The notes beneath the pieces are model-generated. The model was not told the origin of the DNA. It was given only the letters and a program-made list of their open reading frames with translations, and did not search any database. From Brevundimonas sp. (GTDB lineage Bacteria; Pseudomonadota; Alphaproteobacteria; Caulobacterales; Caulobacteraceae): 5,971 nucleotides of DNA. The position numbers and the translations under genes are program-made. This document shows, piece by piece, positions 1-5,824 of the stretch; positions within the stretch are counted from its first letter, which is position 1, and each line of letters begins with the position of its first letter. The stretch lies in contig NZ_QFNM01000062.1 in NCBI RefSeq assembly GCF_003248455.1, positions 1-5,971 on the forward strand, written 5' to 3'.

Positions 1-1116
1 TCAGGCGTCGACCTTGATGACGCCGCGACGGATCTGGTCCAGCTCGATCGAGTCGAACAGGGCCTGGAAGTTGCCGTTGCCGAAGCCTTCGTTGCCCTTC
101 CTCTGGATGATCTCGAAGAAGATCGGGCCGAAGGCGTCCTGGGTGAAGATCTGCAGCAGCAGGCCGTCCTCGTCCGAGCCGTCGATCAGGATGCGGTTCC
201 TGCGCATCCGCTCCACATCCTCGCCGTGGTTCGGCAGGCGTTTGTCGATCAGTTCGAAATAGGTCTCGACGGTGTCCTGGAACTCGACGCCGCGCTCGCG
301 CATGGCCTCGACCGTCTCGAAGATGTTTTCGGTGGTCAGGGCGATGTGCTGGATGCCCTCGCCGTTGTAGCGGCGGATGAACTCCTCGATCTGGGAGTTC
401 TCGTCCTGGCTTTCGTTCAGCGGGATGCGGATGGCGCGGTCGGGCGCGATCATGGCCTGGGAGAACAGGCCCGTCGCCTTGCCCTTGATGTCGAAATACT
501 TTTGTTCCTCGAAGTTGAACACCGAGCCGTAGAAGCCGGACCAGGTGCGCATCTGGCCGCGACGGACGTTGTGGGTCAGGTGGTCCAGCACCTCCAGCCC
601 GACGTTGTTCCTGCGCTCGGCCTCTTCCCAGCCCTCGATCTCGTCCCAGGCGTCGTATAGCGAACCGGCGTCGCCGTACTGGTCGATGACATAGAGCAGG
701 CTGCCGCCGATACCTTCCAGAATATAGGGGTAATCGTCCCCCCATTCTCCGCTTCCTAGGGCCCCGCCGTCGACGCCCTGGGCCGGCCTGGCGCCGCGTT
801 CGACCGCGCCCTCGTAGGCGGCCTTGGCGTCGGTGGTGCGGAAGGCCATGCCGTTGGCCGAGGGGCCGTGATCGCGGGCGAAGTCGGCGGCCTGTCCCTT
901 GGGCGTCCGGTGCACCAGGAAGCTGATGTCGCCCTGCTTCAGGCGCACCACGTCGGTCCTGGGATGCACATGGGTCTGGGTGAAGCCCATCGTCTCCAGG
1001 CGCGCGATCATCGCCTCGGGCTCGGGGCCGGTGAATTCGACGAATTCGAAACCGTCGACGCCGAGGGGGTTTTCCTGGTCGAGCTCTTCCACCTGGGCCT
1101 GGGTCATGTCGTTCAT
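1..1116 (-). CDS. hppD: 4-hydroxyphenylpyruvate dioxygenase (HPPD)
   Basis: Converts 4-hydroxyphenylpyruvate to homogentisate (oxidative decarboxylation, ring hydroxylation and side-chain shift) in cytoplasmic tyrosine breakdown; non-haem Fe(II) enzyme of the vicinal-oxygen-chelate fold. The 371-aa length is normal for bacterial HPPD. By family comparison the Fe ligands are His179 (in LDHLTHNV), His257 (in GEGIQHIAL) and Glu335 (in GPIFFEIIQRKG). The C-terminal GFGNGNFQALFDSIELDQ segment closing the active site is intact. The N-terminal VOC half (about residues 20-150) is more divergent, as is usual. The frame stays open about 97 codons further upstream, but the ATG at 1116 fits the family start and has a GGGAGA ribosome site about 7 bases before it. 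The stop codon lies exactly at the window edge, so the gene is complete. Four Arg codons (52, 169, 307, 339) are AGG, not seen in the plus-strand neighbours. No homogentisate dioxygenase is visible here; it may lie outside the window. Confidence 0.96.
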   Translation of the reverse strand: MNDMTQAQVEELDQENPLGVDGFEFVEFTGPEPEAMIARLETMGFTQTHVHPRTDVVRLKQGDISFLVHRTPKGQAADFARDHGPSANGMAFRTTDAKAAYEGAVERGARPAQGVDGGALGSGEWGDDYPYILEGIGGSLLYVIDQYGDAGSLYDAWDEIEGWEEAERRNNVGLEVLDHLTHNVRRGQMRTWSGFYGSVFNFEEQKYFDIKGKATGLFSQAMIAPDRAIRIPLNESQDENSQIEEFIRRYNGEGIQHIALTTENIFETVEAMRERGVEFQDTVETYFELIDKRLPNHGEDVERMRRNRILIDGSDEDGLLLQIFTQDAFGPIFFEIIQRKGNEGFGNGNFQALFDSIELDQIRRGVIKVDA

Positions 1117-1177
1117 GGCGCGTCTCCCGCACGGATTTTGAGGCGGTCTTAACCGAAGGCGCCGCCGATTGGCGCGG

Positions 1178-1206
1178 AACCTAGTCGCGGATGACGACGG
1201 AGCCAA
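1178..1206 (-). promoter_or_regulatory. possible promoter of the HPPD gene
   Basis: Read on the minus strand, TTGGCTC (1200-1206) is followed after 14 bases by ACTAGGTT (1178-1185). This partly resembles the Caulobacter housekeeping promoter TTGACGS-N10-14-GCTANAWC. It would start transcription near 1170 and give a leader of about 55 bases. Several consensus positions are missed, so this is a weak call. Confidence 0.25.
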
Positions 1207-1303
1207 GACGCGGCCACAGGGACGTGATGAGAGCGGGCCAGCGACGGTTTGCATCGGGGCGCGAGCGGATGACGCGGTGTCGCACGGCGTGTTATCGGCC
1301 CCC

Positions 1304-1879
1304 ATGCTTCGCAAACTGTATGACCGCGTGTTCGAACTGGCTCGCAGCCGGCACGCGACCAAGGCCCTGGCCGTGGTCTCCTTCGCCGAGAGTTCGTTCT
1401 TTCCCATTCCGCCGGACGTGATGCTGGCGCCGATGATCCTGGCGCGGCCGCAGAAGGCGTATTTCTACGCCGCCGTCTGCACCGTCGCCTCGGTGCTGGG
1501 CGGCGTGCTGGGCTACGCCATCGGCTATTTCCTGACCGATCTGGGCCTGGCCATCATGCGGGTGCTGGGCCATTCGGACGGGCTGGCGCAGTTCCGCCAG
1601 TGGTTCGACCAGTGGGGGCTGTGGGTCATATTGATCAAGGGGCTGACGCCCATTCCCTACAAGCTCGTGACGATCGCCTCGGGCCTGGCGGCGTTCAGCT
1701 TCCCGGTCTTCATCGCCGCCTCGGTGGCGACGCGGGGCGGGCGGTTCTTCCTGGAGGCGTGGATATTGAAGACCTGGGGTCCGGCCATGCTGGCCCAGGT
1801 GGAGAAGCGGCTGGCCCTGTGGACCGGCGCGGGCCTGGTCGCCCTGATCGCGCTGATCGTCGTGCTGAAGGTTCTGTAA
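1304..1879 (+). CDS. DedA/YqaA-family inner-membrane protein
   Basis: A 191-aa polytopic membrane protein of the DedA / SNARE-associated (VTT domain) superfamily, YqaA-like branch. Family marks are the N-terminal FAESSFFPIPPDVMLAP segment (residues 27-43), the glycine-rich GGVLGYAIGYF helix (66-76), the re-entrant-like IKGLTPIPYKLVTIASG motif (111-127) and an Arg-rich VATRGGRFFLEA segment (141-152). A last hydrophobic helix spans about 173-191. Some DedA proteins recycle undecaprenyl phosphate or move phospholipids; the YqaA branch has no settled substrate, so no reaction is claimed. The ATG at 1304 was chosen because MLRKLYDRVFELA matches the usual family N-terminus. An in-frame TTG at 1169 would add 45 polar residues unlike the family. 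No clear Shine-Dalgarno precedes 1304, so a weak or leaderless start is possible. dsbB begins 39 bases after the stop. Confidence 0.88.
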   Translation: MLRKLYDRVFELARSRHATKALAVVSFAESSFFPIPPDVMLAPMILARPQKAYFYAAVCTVASVLGGVLGYAIGYFLTDLGLAIMRVLGHSDGLAQFRQWFDQWGLWVILIKGLTPIPYKLVTIASGLAAFSFPVFIAASVATRGGRFFLEAWILKTWGPAMLAQVEKRLALWTGAGLVALIALIVVLKVL

Positions 1880-1918
1880 GTCGACGGACGGGTCGGGGCG
1901 GGGTAAGAGCGAAGCACG

Positions 1919-2464
1919 ATGACAGACGCCTATCGCCTTCTGACCCGTTGGTGGACCGCCTTCGCCCTGGCGGCGTCGCTGGCCATGCTGGGCGCCGCCC
2001 ATGCGTTCGAACGGTTCGGCGGGCTGGAGCCGTGCAATCTGTGCCTGAAGCAGCGCGAGGTCTATTGGGCCGCCGTCGCGGTGGGCGGGCTGGCCACGGC
2101 CTGGACCCTGTTCAGCGGCGGACGGCGCGGCACGCCGCGCATCGCCGCCTTCCTGCTGGCGGCGATCTTCGCCACCGGCGCGATCACGGCTGTCTTCCAC
2201 ATGGGCGGCGAATACAGATGGTGGGCCCTGCCGGCGACCTGTTCGTCGGCCGGCGGCCCCATCGACATGGACGGTCTGGCGGCCCTGGCGCTGGGGACGG
2301 GACCGGCGATCCAGGTGATCGGCTGCGGAGACGTGGTCTGGAGCTGGCTAGGCCTGTCGATGGCGGGCTGGAACGCGGTCATCAGCGCCGTCCTGGCCGT
2401 CTTCAGCCTGCTGGCCGCCAAACGCCCCAAGGACGCCCGCGCCCCCCGGATCGAAAAGGCCTGA
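1919..2464 (+). CDS. dsbB: disulfide bond formation protein B (DsbB)
   Basis: Inner-membrane oxidase that re-oxidises a DsbA-type periplasmic thiol oxidase and passes the electrons to ubiquinone. At 181 aa it has the normal DsbB length. Four hydrophobic segments are visible (about 12-30, 49-65, 75-94, 149-167). The first periplasmic loop carries the redox pair in EPCNLCLKQR (Cys39, Cys42). Arg46, four residues after Cys42, matches the quinone-site Arg48 of E. coli DsbB. The second pair is Cys108 (PATCSS) and Cys136 (VIGCGD), followed by the WSWLGLSMAGWNAVIS segment I associate with alphaproteobacterial homologues. The ATG at 1919 has only a weak purine-rich site (AAGAG) upstream. The stop is 4 bases before coq7, indicating one transcript. 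Arg100 uses the rare codon AGA. Confidence 0.93.
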   Translation: MTDAYRLLTRWWTAFALAASLAMLGAAHAFERFGGLEPCNLCLKQREVYWAAVAVGGLATAWTLFSGGRRGTPRIAAFLLAAIFATGAITAVFHMGGEYRWWALPATCSSAGGPIDMDGLAALALGTGPAIQVIGCGDVVWSWLGLSMAGWNAVISAVLAVFSLLAAKRPKDARAPRIEKA

Positions 2465-2468
2465 TGCG

Positions 2469-3032
2469 ATGAGCGGCTCCATTCCCCTGCCCAGACCCGG
2501 CCGCGGCGCCGACAAGGCCCGGATGGACGAAATCCTGCGCGTCGATCACGCCGGGGAATACGCCGCCGTTCTGATCTATCGCGCCCAGAAGGCGGTGTTC
2601 GAGGGGCGCAAGGCCCATGGCGACATGGTGCGCGACCTGTCGGAGATGCAGGATCAGGAGGCGGCGCATCTGGCGCGGTTCGACCGGCTGCTGAACGAAC
2701 GCCGGGTGCGGCCCACGGCGATGACGCCCCTGTGGCGGATCGTGGCCTCGGCCCTGGGCGCCGGCACGGCCCTGATGGGCGAGAAGGCGGCCCACGCCTG
2801 CACCGAGGCGGTCGAGAGCGTGATCGAGAAACACTATGCCGACCAGATCGCCGAGATCGGCGAGCGCGACCCCGAACTGGCCGCCGAGCTGAAACAGTTC
2901 CGCGACGAGGAACTGGCCCACCACGATCACGCGGTCGAACACGGCAGCCGCGAGGCCCCGGCCTATCGCCTGCTGTCGGGCGTGATCAAGGCGGGGTGCC
3001 GGGTTGCGATCAAGGTCAGCGAGAAGGTGTGA
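2469..3032 (+). CDS. coq7: Coq7-type demethoxyubiquinone hydroxylase
   Basis: Carboxylate-bridged di-iron monooxygenase that hydroxylates 2-polyprenyl-3-methyl-6-methoxy-1,4-benzoquinol in the penultimate step of ubiquinone synthesis, on the membrane surface. At 187 aa it is the short bacterial form. All predicted iron ligands are present: Glu30 (HAGEYAA), Glu64 and His67 (QEAAHL), Glu116 (ACTEAVE), Glu148 and His151 (RDEELAHHD). The C-terminal APAYRLLSGVIKAGCRVAIKVSEK region is also strongly family-like. The ATG at 2469 follows the dsbB stop by 4 bases and has an AAGG site (2456-2459) inside the end of dsbB, so translation is probably coupled. No hairpin-plus-T-run terminator lies directly after the stop; the structured repeats from 3075 on may end the transcript. 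Confidence 0.95.
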   Translation: MSGSIPLPRPGRGADKARMDEILRVDHAGEYAAVLIYRAQKAVFEGRKAHGDMVRDLSEMQDQEAAHLARFDRLLNERRVRPTAMTPLWRIVASALGAGTALMGEKAAHACTEAVESVIEKHYADQIAEIGERDPELAAELKQFRDEELAHHDHAVEHGSREAPAYRLLSGVIKAGCRVAIKVSEKV

Positions 3033-3074
3033 GCGTCTCGCTTCGCCTTCCTTTGCCTTCGCCGCCTTTCTGCT

Positions 3075-3182
3075 CGTCATCCTCGCCCTTGTGGCGAGGA
3101 TCCATACGCCCGGTGTGACCGCAGGGTGCGACCTGCCCAACGACCGGGCGTATGGATCCTAGGGACAAGCCCTAGGATGACG
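3075..3182. repeat. inverted pair of REP-like hairpin units
   Basis: Two 40-base units face each other: 3075-3114 on the plus strand and 3143-3182 on the minus strand. They match at 34 of 40 positions. Each begins CGTCATCCT, forms a 9-bp hairpin around a CTTGT loop (3079-3087 with 3093-3101; 3156-3164 with 3170-3178), then ends AGGATCCATACGCCCGGT. That 18-base end forms a perfect inverted repeat (3097-3114 with 3143-3160). The 28-base centre holds a smaller GCAGG/CCTGC hairpin (3121-3125, 3132-3136). The six differences between units all fall in three stem base pairs and all are compensated. The layout resembles bacterial BIME/REP elements, which sit between genes and can act in transcript ending or mRNA stability. 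Dispersed copies elsewhere are expected but cannot be seen here. Confidence 0.85.
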
Positions 3183-3247
3183 GCTTGAAAAAGTGTGGGC
3201 GCGGCTTTCGGGCGTTCTCAGAAGATTTCGAACAGTCCGGCCGCGCC

Positions 3248-3273
3248 GCTTCGAAACGCCGGCGTTTCGAAGC
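3248..3273. repeat. perfect 26-base palindrome, copy 1
   Basis: Arms GCTTCGAAACGC and GCGTTTCGAAGC flank a CG centre, making a perfect palindrome. On the plus strand it is followed by CTTGTTTTCT, so it could act as an intrinsic terminator for readthrough from coq7. On the minus strand no T-run follows. Confidence 0.9.
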
Positions 3274-3336
3274 CTTGTTTTCTGTGGGCGCGGCTTTCGG
3301 GCGTTCTCAGAAGATTTCGAACAGCCCGGCCGCGCC

Positions 3337-3362
3337 GCTTCGAAACGCTGGCGTTTCGAAGC
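3337..3362. repeat. 26-base palindrome, copy 2
   Basis: It has the same 12-base arms as the copy at 3248, but the two central bases are TG, so the arms pair fully around an imperfect centre. The following tail, TCCGTTTCA, is less T-rich than that of copy 1. On the minus strand it is the first strong hairpin downstream of the thiolase stop. Confidence 0.88.
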
Positions 3363-3395
3363 TCCGTTTCATGTGGGCGCGGCTTTCGGGCGTTC

Positions 3396-4598
3396 TCAGA
3401 AGATTTCGAACAGCCCGGCCGCGCCCATGCCGCCGCCGATGCACATGGTGACGACGCCGTATCTGGCGCCGCGGCGCTTGCCCTCGATCAGGACGTGGCC
3501 GGTCATGCGGGCCCCGGACATTCCATAGGGGTGGCCGATGGAGATGGCGCCGCCCGAGACGTTCATCCGTTCGTCGGGGATGCCCAGCTGGTCCTGGCAG
3601 TACAGGACCTGGGCGGCGAAGGCCTCGTTCAACTCCCAGATGCCGATGTCGTCCACCGTCAGGCCGTGGCGCTTCAGCAGCTTGGGCACGGCGTAGACCG
3701 GCCCGATGCCCATTTCGTCCGGTTCGCAGCCCGCCACGGCCATGCCGCGATAGGCGCCGAGCGGCTGCAGGTTGCGCTTCACCGCCTCGCCCGCCTCCAT
3801 GACCACGGCGGCGGAGGCGCCGTCGGACAGTTGAGAGGCGTTGCCGGCCGTGACGAACTCGCCCTGCTGGATTTCCTCGCCGCCGCCGAACACGGGCTTC
3901 AGCGCCTTAAGGCCCTCCAGCGTGGTGTCGGGACGGTTGCCCTCGTCCCTGGACAGGGTGACTTCCTTTGAGGACGTCTGACCGGTGGCCTTGTCCATGA
4001 CCAGCATGGTCGTGGTCATGGGCGCGATCTCGGCGTCGAAGCGGCCAGCCTCCTGGGCGGCGGCGGTCCGTTGCTGGGATTTCAGCGCGTATTCGTCCTG
4101 TCGGTCGCGCGACACCCCGTAGCGGCGCGACACCACCTCGGCCGTCTCCAGCATCGACATGTAGATGTGCGGCGACAGCTTCAGCAGCGCCTCGTCCTTC
4201 ATTCGATACAGGTTCATGTTCTGGTTCTGCACCAGGGAGATGCTTTCCAGGCCGCCGCCGACCGCCATCTTCTGCTGGTCGAACACCACCTGCTTGGCCG
4301 CCGTGGCGATGCCCATCAGGCCGGACGCGCACTGGCGATCCAGGCTCATGCCGGGGACCGAGGACGGCAGGCCGGCGGCCAGGGCGATCTGGCGGGCCAC
4401 ATTGGTCCCGGTCGAACCCTGCTGAAGCGCCGCGCCCATGATCACGTCCTCGATCTCGGCCGGATCGACGCCGGCGCGGGCGACCGCGTGTTTGACCGCA
4501 TGGGCGCCGAGCTGCTGAGCCTGGGTGTCGTTGAAGGCGCCGCGATAGGCGCGGCCGATGGGCGTGCGGGCGGTTGAGACGATGACGGCTTCGCGCAT
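3396..4598 (-). CDS. acetyl-CoA C-acyltransferase (thiolase)
   Basis: A 400-aa thiolase that cleaves 3-ketoacyl-CoA with CoA to acetyl-CoA and a shortened acyl-CoA, or condenses two acyl-CoAs in reverse. The nucleophile is Cys90 (SLDRQCASGL). Other active-site blocks are NEAF (324-327), His356 in GGAISIGHPYGMSG and the acid/base Cys386 in CIGGGMGAAGLFE. The N-terminus MREAVIVSTARTPIG is typical. The start at 4598 has a GAGAG site about 6 bases upstream. GHPYGMSG in place of the commoner GHPxGASG occurs in a subset of degradative-type thiolases. Sequence alone does not separate a FadA-like (beta-oxidation) role from a PhaA-like (acetoacetyl-CoA) role; the MFE2-like dehydrogenase just upstream favours fatty-acid or related acyl-CoA breakdown. 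The last ten codons, stop included, are repeated twice downstream of the gene. Confidence 0.95.
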   Translation of the reverse strand: MREAVIVSTARTPIGRAYRGAFNDTQAQQLGAHAVKHAVARAGVDPAEIEDVIMGAALQQGSTGTNVARQIALAAGLPSSVPGMSLDRQCASGLMGIATAAKQVVFDQQKMAVGGGLESISLVQNQNMNLYRMKDEALLKLSPHIYMSMLETAEVVSRRYGVSRDRQDEYALKSQQRTAAAQEAGRFDAEIAPMTTTMLVMDKATGQTSSKEVTLSRDEGNRPDTTLEGLKALKPVFGGGEEIQQGEFVTAGNASQLSDGASAAVVMEAGEAVKRNLQPLGAYRGMAVAGCEPDEMGIGPVYAVPKLLKRHGLTVDDIGIWELNEAFAAQVLYCQDQLGIPDERMNVSGGAISIGHPYGMSGARMTGHVLIEGKRRGARYGVVTMCIGGGMGAAGLFEIF

Positions 4599-4618
4599 GG
4601 ATGCTCTCTTCAGCTTGG

Positions 4619-4739
4619 CCTATCGCGCATTCGCGCTGCTTGAGGCCGTTGTTTCCTCTGAGACGACGTTAGGCGCCTGCCGCCGCGTCAACGCAAGGCC
4701 GTATGCATAGCGGCTCAAGTCGCGCGAATGCGCGATAGG
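4619..4739. repeat. inverted repeat around the thiolase promoter
   Basis: Arms of 18 bases match perfectly: 4619-4636 is the reverse complement of 4722-4739 (GCGCGAATGCGCGATAGG). After a 2-base mismatch the match continues for 6 bases (CTTGAG at 4639-4644, CTCAAG at 4714-4719). The right arm itself folds as TCGCGC-GAAT-GCGCGA (4720-4735). A third GCGATAGG with similar flanks (4753-4768) overlaps the stop of the upstream dehydrogenase gene. The 69-base interior holds the probable thiolase promoter. The pattern fits a paired REP-like element of a different family from the one at 3075. Confidence 0.85.
4666..4691 (-). promoter_or_regulatory. probable thiolase promoter
   Basis: On the minus strand, TTGACGC (4685-4691) matches the Caulobacter -35 consensus TTGACGS at every position. 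After 11 bases comes CCTAACGT (4666-4673), which keeps the CTA core of the GCTANAWC -10 but misses other positions. Transcription would start near 4660, giving a leader of about 60 bases that contains the left arm of the inverted repeat. Confidence 0.45.
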
Positions 4740-4763
4740 TCCCTTAAGACCTGCGATAGGCCC

Positions 4764-5672
4764 TCAAGAACCGTGCGCCGTCTGCGCCTTGGTTAGTTCG
4801 ATCATGCCCTGGGCGGAGCCCATGTCGGGGACGATTTCGCCGGTGCGGTCCGAAATGGCGTCGAAGCGGGCGGCGACCTGTTCGGGGGCGTCGTCGCCCG
4901 CGATGAACGCGCCTTGCGTCAGGGTGACATAGGCGCGTTCGAACCCGCCGGCGCCGGCGGCCAGGATGGCGCGGCTGGGGGCGTCCTGGCTGACCAGATA
5001 CAAAAGTCCCGGCGTGACCAGGGCCGGGGCCAAGGCCTCCAGCGGAAGCGCCGCGCCCAGATCCTCGGTCATGCGGGTGTGGGCGGTGGGGGCCAGGCAG
5101 TTGACGCGGATGTCGTTCTTCTGGCCCTCGATGGCCAGGGTCTGCATCAGCCCGACCAGCGCCATCTTGGCCGCGCCATAGTTCGCCTGGCCGAAGTTGC
5201 CGTAGAGGCCCGACGACGAGGTGGTCATGACGATGCGGCCGTAGTTCTGGCCCCGCATGATGTCCCAAACCGCCTTGGTGCAGTTGACCGCGCCCATCAG
5301 GTGGACATCGACGACGAAGCGGAAGTCGTCCAGCTCCATCTTGGCGAAGGACTTGTCGCGCAGGACGCCGGCGTTGTTCACCAGGATGTCGACGCGGCCC
5401 CATTTCTCCGCGGCCTGATCGACCATGGCCTGGACGGCGGCGAAATCGGTGACGGAGGCGGCGTTGGCGACGGCCTCTCCGCCGGCCGCCTCGATCTCTG
5501 CGACCACGGATTCGGCGGCGGTCGCCGATCCGCCCGAACCGTCGCGGGCGCCGCCCAGGTCGTTGACCACCACCTTGGCGCCGCGCGCGGCCAGGGCCAG
5601 GGCGTGCTCGCGCCCCAGGCCGCCGCCCGCGCCGGTCACGATCGCCACCTGTCCGTCGAACCGTATCGTCAT
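4764..5672 (-). CDS. SDR oxidoreductase, MFE2/17-beta-HSD4-like (3R)-hydroxyacyl-CoA dehydrogenase
   Basis: A 302-aa classical short-chain dehydrogenase with a Rossmann fold. The dinucleotide motif is TGAGGGLG (13-20), and Asp38 in VVVNDLGG suggests NAD preference. NNAG is at 99-102. The catalytic residues are Ser152, Tyr165 and Lys169 in SSSGLYGNFGQANYGAAK. The opening GGGLGREHALALAARGAKVVVNDLGG and the YGNFGQANY block closely resemble the dehydrogenase domain of peroxisomal multifunctional enzyme 2, which oxidises (3R)-hydroxyacyl-CoA to 3-ketoacyl-CoA. About 50 residues extend past the usual 250-aa SDR core, as in that subfamily. The start at 5672 has a strong GAGGGAG site about 7 bases upstream. 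The thiolase follows 165 bases downstream on the same strand and would take the ketoacyl-CoA product. Substrate is inferred from similarity; a steroid or other alcohol is possible. Confidence 0.9.
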   Translation of the reverse strand: MTIRFDGQVAIVTGAGGGLGREHALALAARGAKVVVNDLGGARDGSGGSATAAESVVAEIEAAGGEAVANAASVTDFAAVQAMVDQAAEKWGRVDILVNNAGVLRDKSFAKMELDDFRFVVDVHLMGAVNCTKAVWDIMRGQNYGRIVMTTSSSGLYGNFGQANYGAAKMALVGLMQTLAIEGQKNDIRVNCLAPTAHTRMTEDLGAALPLEALAPALVTPGLLYLVSQDAPSRAILAAGAGGFERAYVTLTQGAFIAGDDAPEQVAARFDAISDRTGEIVPDMGSAQGMIELTKAQTAHGS

Positions 5673-5765
5673 CGTCTTCTCCCTCGCAGGCGCCCAATGT
5701 GTTGAAACGGCGCCACAGTCGCCGCAATCCTAACCTGAATGCGGAACCGCTCGCCAGCCACGTCG

Positions 5766-5792
5766 TTCGGCTCGGGAATGCTGTGCTAGTGC
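5766..5792 (+). promoter_or_regulatory. possible promoter of the OmpA-like gene
   Basis: TTCGGCT (5766-5772), a 12-base spacer and GCTAGTGC (5785-5792) partly fit the Caulobacter TTGACGS / GCTANAWC promoter. The -10 part is good and the -35 part poor. The start would be near 5797, leaving a leader of about 28 bases before the gene. A small hairpin, TGCGC/GCGCA (5790-5794 with 5801-5805), overlaps the predicted start. Confidence 0.3.
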
Positions 5793-5824
5793 GCAGCTTC
5801 GCGCATTCACACAGTGAGGAAGCC

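Larger units (their letters stand above)
3033..3395. other. convergent spacer filled with repeats
   Basis: This gene-free stretch lies between the 3' ends of coq7 (+) and the thiolase (-). Positions 3033-3074 are pyrimidine-rich and show no structure. A paired REP-like element occupies 3075-3182, followed by 11 bases with an AAAAAG run (T-run on the minus strand). A tandem array starts at 3194 and runs into the thiolase gene. Long frames across the array are artefacts of the repeat. Confidence 0.85.
3194..3425. repeat. 89-base tandem array containing the thiolase 3' end
   Basis: Copies begin at 3194, 3283 and 3372, with a period of exactly 89 both times; the third is partial. Each copy has a 54-base core (3194-3247, 3283-3336, 3372-3425) that is identical apart from T at 3236 in copy 1 where the others have C. 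In copies 1 and 2 a 26-base palindrome and a 9-base variable tail follow. Thirty bases of each core, read on the minus strand, encode GAAGLFEIF plus TGA, the true C-terminus of the thiolase in copy 3. Copies 1 and 2 are therefore non-functional duplicates of the gene end. Inside the core, GGCGCGGC and GCCGCGCC (3198-3205 with 3240-3247, and equivalents) can form an 8-bp stem. Confidence 0.95.

Noticed and set aside
1169..1303. Longer DedA-like protein starting at TTG 1169
   Set aside because: The extra 45 residues are polar and not family-like. The family N-terminus fits ATG 1304.
1117..1407. N-terminal extension of HPPD by 97 codons
   Set aside because: The upstream frame is low-complexity Arg/Ser/Ala-rich sequence unlike any HPPD, it overlaps the divergent DedA-like gene, and a good ribosome site supports the start at 1116.
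1..3032. A tyrosine-to-ubiquinone functional link between HPPD and coq7
   Set aside because: HPPD leads to homogentisate, not to the 4-hydroxybenzoate precursor of bacterial ubiquinone, and the genes are on opposite strands with separate starts.
2403..3140. 245-aa minus-strand frame opposite coq7
   Set aside because: It is antisense to a clear coq7 gene with all metal ligands, and it has no recognisable domain.
3194..3425. CRISPR array
   Set aside because: There are only three units with 54-base cores that include coding sequence, the intervening segments are near-identical palindromes and not unique spacers, and no cas genes are visible.
3185..3971. Overlapping plus-strand frames giving a repetitive peptide (WARLSGVLRRFRT... 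repeated)
   Set aside because: They come from the 89-base DNA repeat, whose period is not a multiple of 3, so the same peptide appears in all three frames. They then run antisense through the thiolase gene.
5673..5824. Promoter for the dehydrogenase gene on the minus strand
   Set aside because: No sequence in this spacer fits a -35/-10 pair on the minus strand well enough to report.
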